Assembly: GCF_003945595.2 (NCBI RefSeq) | Contig: NW_024104556.1 | Location: 436,501 to 500,500, forward strand | Direction: 5' to 3' | DNA from: Pipra filicauda | Taxonomy: Eukaryota > Chordata > Aves > Passeriformes > Pipridae | DNA length: 64,000 nt | Part shown: positions 61,237 through 64,000 of the stretch, in pieces | Layout of the letters: each line of letters opens with the position of its first letter | Numbering within the stretch: position 1 is the first letter of the stretch | Notes under the pieces: generated by a model | Database searches by the model: none | Told to the model about the DNA's origin: nothing | Seen by the model: only the letters and a program-made list of their open reading frames with translations | Made by a program: the position numbers and the translations under genes

Positions 61237-61461
61237 CCCTGCTCACATGCAACAAAAAGGATCTTTATTCAGCACCATTTATTTCAGGAGGCAAAGAGAA
61301 GTTGCATCTTTTTAAACGTATGTTTTTTAGTTGTATGGTTCCTAATTGCACTAGGTTTTTTTAATAACTCTATGACAATACAGTTGATATAAAACAGACC
61401 ATGACATGACACATGATGTGCTTCCCCAAGGCCCAGGGAGGTGGCCTGGGCAGATACTCAC

Positions 61462-61537
61462 AGTGCTGTACACAGCGGAGACGGTCGGAGTGAAGATCCG
61501 ATCCTCGAGGGGCTGCTGGACAGGACCTCGGGGGATT
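61462..61537 (-). CDS. EIF4G3: EIF4G3 exon, N-terminal extension (IPRGPVQQ..AVYST)
   Basis: A 76-nt exon: one base completing Arg, then 25 codons, IPRGPVQQPLEDRIF followed by TPTVSAVYST. It is bounded by acceptor GTGTTGCAG and donor ACT|GTGAGT and ends in phase 0. The sequence closely resembles the N-terminal extension of long vertebrate eIF4GII isoforms (IPRAPVQPPLEDRIFTPAVSAVYST as I recall it). There is no Met here, so translation must start upstream for this exon to be coding. Otherwise it is 5' UTR for the isoform starting at 35226. The region is probably disordered, and no catalytic or binding motif is visible. Confidence 0.93.
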
Positions 61538-62245
61538 CTGCAACACAGCAAGTCAAGGAAAGCAGCCTGGAAGGCAGGGCTGGGATGTGGGGACACCCCC
61601 GGGGGACACCCCCCCGCCCCAGCACTCCCAGGCAGCTCCAGCCCCTCAGGTTCTCCCAAAGAGGACACCCCCCCACCCCAGGACTCCCAGCCACCCTCCC
61701 CTGGCAGCTCCAATCCCACAGGTTCCCCCAAAGAGGAGCAGAGTGTGGCTCCAGAGGCCGTTCCCACAAACACAGCGAGGGAACCTGAACAATCCACAAA
61801 ACCTTGGGCCCGTCAAGAGCATCCCCCAGCCCTGGTTTTATCTGGAAGAGTAAGGGAAAAATCCCAGGAGCCACAAGCCCCCCCGGCATTCAGCAGGACA
61901 AACCCTGCTGATCAGCAGGGCCCTGGGACAATGGCAGCTCCTGTTTTGCTAAGCAGGCAGGAATCCCGCTGGAATTGTTTCCTTGTTTGCCTCTCCTCAC
62001 CCATTGACTCCTTTCCTCCTCTGCCCTCCAAAAAAAAAGGGGCTGTCGGATAAATGGGAGGTTTCGAGGAGCTGCTGCAGGGGGATTTAAAGGCAAAACA
62101 CAAGAGGTTGCTTAGACTGGGAAAAAAAAGGGAAAAAGACCTTATGCTCAAAAAGAAAAAAAGCTAGAATCTGGTTTATTTGTGGACTAAAACAAGGGGA
62201 TGCAGGAATTTAAAAGAAAAAAAAAAAGCCTGGCTTAGGTAATAC
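61538..62245 (-). other. EIF4G3: Intron, 708 nt
   Basis: Lies between the 26-nt candidate exon and the IPRGPVQ exon. I see no repeat element. A C-rich plus-strand stretch at about 61590-61730 opens long frames on both strands, which are composition effects. Confidence 0.7.
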
Positions 62246-62271
62246 CTTGTGGCCTTAGGCCCAGCATGTAT
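62246..62271 (-). CDS. EIF4G3: EIF4G3 candidate 26-nt small exon
   Basis: On the minus strand a good acceptor (CTTTTTCTTGACAG) is followed by 26 nt and a donor (ACAAG then GTATTA). Read from phase 0 it encodes IHAGPKAT and the first two bases of an Arg codon. The next exon begins with exactly the one base needed to finish AGA (Arg), so phase 2 matches. A run of T directly downstream of the donor is of the kind that helps weak donors through TIA1-type proteins. The exon would lie in the N-terminal extension of the long eIF4GII isoform. I recognise the splice signals and phase, but I cannot confirm the peptide from memory. It could be an alternative exon or a chance pair of sites. Confidence 0.6.
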
Positions 62272-64000
62272 CTGTCAAGAAAAAGTCACTGAAAAATTTT
62301 CCTAAATGTCATAATCAGATTTCACCTTTTTGCTGTTTATATTTTATACATCAAAACCTCATGGAAAATGAGAACAGTCTGATTAAGGCAAGACACAAAC
62401 CTCACATGTTAACATGGTGGGATATTTTAAATAGTCATGAAAACACTTCTTGATTTTGTTCAAACAAGGAAAAACACACTCCTAAGTTAAATTTTGAGCC
62501 CAGAAGATTAGTTTGAGTCTTTCAAGAGAATCTTTGCACTACAAGTTTGATCTCCAAATTAATTCTGCTGCCCAAAGCTTCGCAGGGACCAAAATCACAG
62601 TGACAGGACAGACCCCACCAGTGCTGACAACGCTCAAGAGCGACCCGAGGTACAGAATCCAACCTGTTTCCCCTAAAATGGGACCAGTTTTTAAGGCTGA
62701 TGTCAGGACTGTTCAGACACAACCTGCTCTGCCCCTGCTGACTGTTCCCAGCACCCCCAAGCCAGATCAACTCTTCCTTGAGCAGCACTAGGGCAAATCT
62801 ACAGCATCAGAAACAAACATACGGAATTAAATGTACAATATCGCACCGTTTCGGCTCTGAACACATCACTGGAAAGCTCCTCCCTCACCAACAGGCTCAG
62901 AAATTGCTCTAAACCCTCCCAAATTTGTTACATATTCAGTGTTGGAGCACCAGACGTGATAAAAACCTGGTTTGATAGGATTAGGCTGGGAAGAGCCCGG
63001 CCCTGACCTTCACAACACCTTCACACGTCAGTCCTGTCCTGTCCATCCCACAGGTGAGACACAGGACACAGCCCAGGTCAGTCCTGTCCTGTCCATCCCG
63101 CAGGTGAGACACAGGACACAGCCCAGGAACAGCTCCAAGCTGGGGAAACCAGGAACAGGATGCAGCCCCACTGGTTCCCAGGATGGGCTCACTCCCCCTC
63201 CACCTCTTTCTGCCTCTTCTCAAGGAGTGCAGGGATTTGTTGGCAGGGTGCAAGGCTCATCCTCGCCCCCCAGCCCTGCCAGCTCAGTCCCCAGTGGTGC
63301 CATTTCACAAGGAAAGAGGTTTTTAACAACCAAAGGGGATTTGGGCTGACTCAGCAAAACAACTGTAAGATTTGACACAGACTTCAGTGGAGCCAAGGCA
63401 CCACTCCCAGCCTTCATCCCGAGGATCTGTGCCTGAGTTCTGCAAGAAAACAGCAGCAGAAAGCCAAAATTTGGGAGTGGAGGATTAGAAACACACTGTA
63501 AGGCAGAATTAAAACTCATATTTCCTGCTGTAGCACCGTTCCCTCACCCCCAGAACATCCCTGTGAGAGGAACGACAGCCCAAGGCCCGGGATGGAGCTG
63601 CCCCCCTTGTGTCACTGAGAGATTTCCCATCTCCAGGCAGCCCTGACAATTTAAGGAAGCAATCGCTGCTTCAGAAGGGATCGTTCCTGAGTTTGGAAAA
63701 ACGGTTTCATCCTCGACAAGGTTGGGATTTATTTTCTTATTTTAGAACTTATATAAGGCAGGAGGAAATAATCTTCTTTGAGCAGAGCACCCGCTCTTTT
63801 TGCACCCAGGAAGAGCTGCCTGGAGGAAGGAGCAGTTCAAAGGGATCTGCAGAGTTTGGGGTCAGTGTTTGAGATCACTCCCAGGATGGGATGATTCTCA
63901 TCAGAAGAATTAAAATTAAAAGAAACCTTTTAAGTCCTTTTTGCCAAAGGATTTGACCTGGACACAAGACTGAGGGGGACAAAATGCCTTAAATTCCAGT
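62272..64000 (-). other. EIF4G3: Intron segment upstream of the first visible exon
   Basis: No exon could be supported here. It contains a 50-bp tandem duplication at 63027-63126 and ordinary sequence otherwise. I looked for a donor in a phase compatible with the 26-nt exon and found none that was convincing. The preceding exon is presumably beyond 64000. I see no CR1 copy in this stretch. Confidence 0.6.
63027..63126. repeat. 50-bp tandem duplication
   Basis: Two 50-bp units (63027-63076 and 63077-63126) differ by a single base that I can see (ccaca versus ccgca). Each unit carries a CAGGTGAGA splice-donor-like string on the plus strand, antisense to EIF4G3. The near identity suggests a recent duplication. 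Confidence 0.9.

Larger units (their letters stand above)
53700..61461 (-). other. EIF4G3: Intron, 7762 nt
   Basis: Holds CR1 copies at 54509-54742, 55740-55889, 56808-56920, 57231-57318, 58658-58731, 59371-59562, 59963-60110 and 60918-61236. The remainder (for example 57700-58600 and 60200-60900) is AT-rich unique sequence without recognisable features. Confidence 0.8.
1..64000 (-). other. EIF4G3: EIF4G3 (eIF4GII) gene, internal part
   Basis: The whole window lies inside one minus-strand gene. eIF4GII is a cytoplasmic scaffold that joins the cap-binding protein eIF4E, the helicase eIF4A, eIF3 and poly(A)-binding protein during translation initiation. Identification rests on successive exons that match eIF4G3 as I know it: the HEINKGHPNLAATPPGHASS block, TLVYPQ..QTMNTQPQTRSP, NQHIMMVNHLPMPYP, YRHSGPPYVGPPQQYPVQPP, the PABP contact block and EEKPKPDPVLK. 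These differ from the paralogue eIF4G1, which has other residues between the PABP block and the N-terminus. Visible exons are joined in phase by GT-AG introns. The promoter and first exons lie above 64000. The eIF4E-binding, MIF4G, MA3 and W2 exons lie below 1. Confidence 0.97.

Noticed and set aside
62513..62791. 92-codon plus-strand ORF with protein-like composition
   Set aside because: There is no family resemblance, it is antisense to the gene, and the length is within chance expectation for 64 kb.
63400..63460. Strong acceptor-like TTTTCTTGCAG on the minus strand
   Set aside because: No acceptable donor follows within a reasonable distance, and the reading phase to the 26-nt exon cannot be met.
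1..64000. tRNA, rRNA, snoRNA, CRISPR, bacterial operon or retroviral genes
   Set aside because: I found no cloverleaf, box C/D or H/ACA pattern, no regularly spaced direct repeats and no long gag- or pol-like frame. The repeats seen are CR1 LINE fragments and simple sequence.

Overview
The window is intronic and exonic DNA of a bird, most likely a passerine. About thirty truncated CR1 retroposon 3' ends, recognisable by the conserved Trp-Lys-Gly-type block and the terminal ATTCTATG-like repeats, are spread over both strands and make up roughly 9% of the bases. No bacterial-style gene organisation is present. Nearly every long open reading frame is a shadow of a CR1 copy, of a GC-rich exon, or of pyrimidine-rich sequence.

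The window holds one protein-coding gene, on the minus strand: EIF4G3 (eIF4GII), a scaffold of the eIF4F cap-binding complex. It runs from high to low coordinates, and both ends lie outside the window. I could place nine regular coding exons (61462-61537, 53571-53699, 35197-35292, 22062-22241, 20973-21087, 16628-16728, 13883-14005, 9279-9387, 3046-3936). I also found three very short exons that a normal ORF scan misses: 26 nt at 62246-62271, 33 nt at 30338-30370 and 21 nt at 23017-23037. All junctions are GT-AG and the reading phases join without a break, giving about 633 codons of the N-terminal half. This part carries the proline-rich extension, the start of the classical short isoform (ATG at 35224-35226), the poly(A)-binding-protein contact block (KREKKT / [20 protein letters not shown], split between two exons) and a large low-complexity linker. 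The eIF4E site, the HEAT domains and the 3' end lie beyond coordinate 1. The promoter and first exons lie beyond 64000.

The most interesting part is the microexon pair between the TRSP and FFQRPQ exons. The 21-nt exon encodes GGFRPIQ. It has UGC motifs 14-27 nt upstream of its acceptor and an UGCAUG 21-26 nt downstream of its donor, the layout expected of an SRRM4 (nSR100) and RBFOX controlled neuronal microexon. The 33-nt exon (FAAGPRPAHHQ) has a long polypyrimidine tract and ACTAAY/TAAC motifs downstream. The sequence therefore shows a neuronal splicing switch inside a translation factor. Subtle tandem acceptors (CAGCAG at the 9279-9387 exon; 9 nt apart at the 22062-22241 exon) add more isoforms.

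The rest is intron. It contains CR1 copies, a few simple repeats, an intragenic CpG-rich exon, a duplicated 72-bp flank shared by two CR1 copies (43740-43811 and 46232-46303), an unexplained 338-codon ATG-initiated ORF antisense to the gene (23882-24898), and TAAT-rich, repeat-poor stretches that could be conserved noncoding elements. Comparisons with human eIF4G3 and eIF4G1 are from memory, not from a database search.
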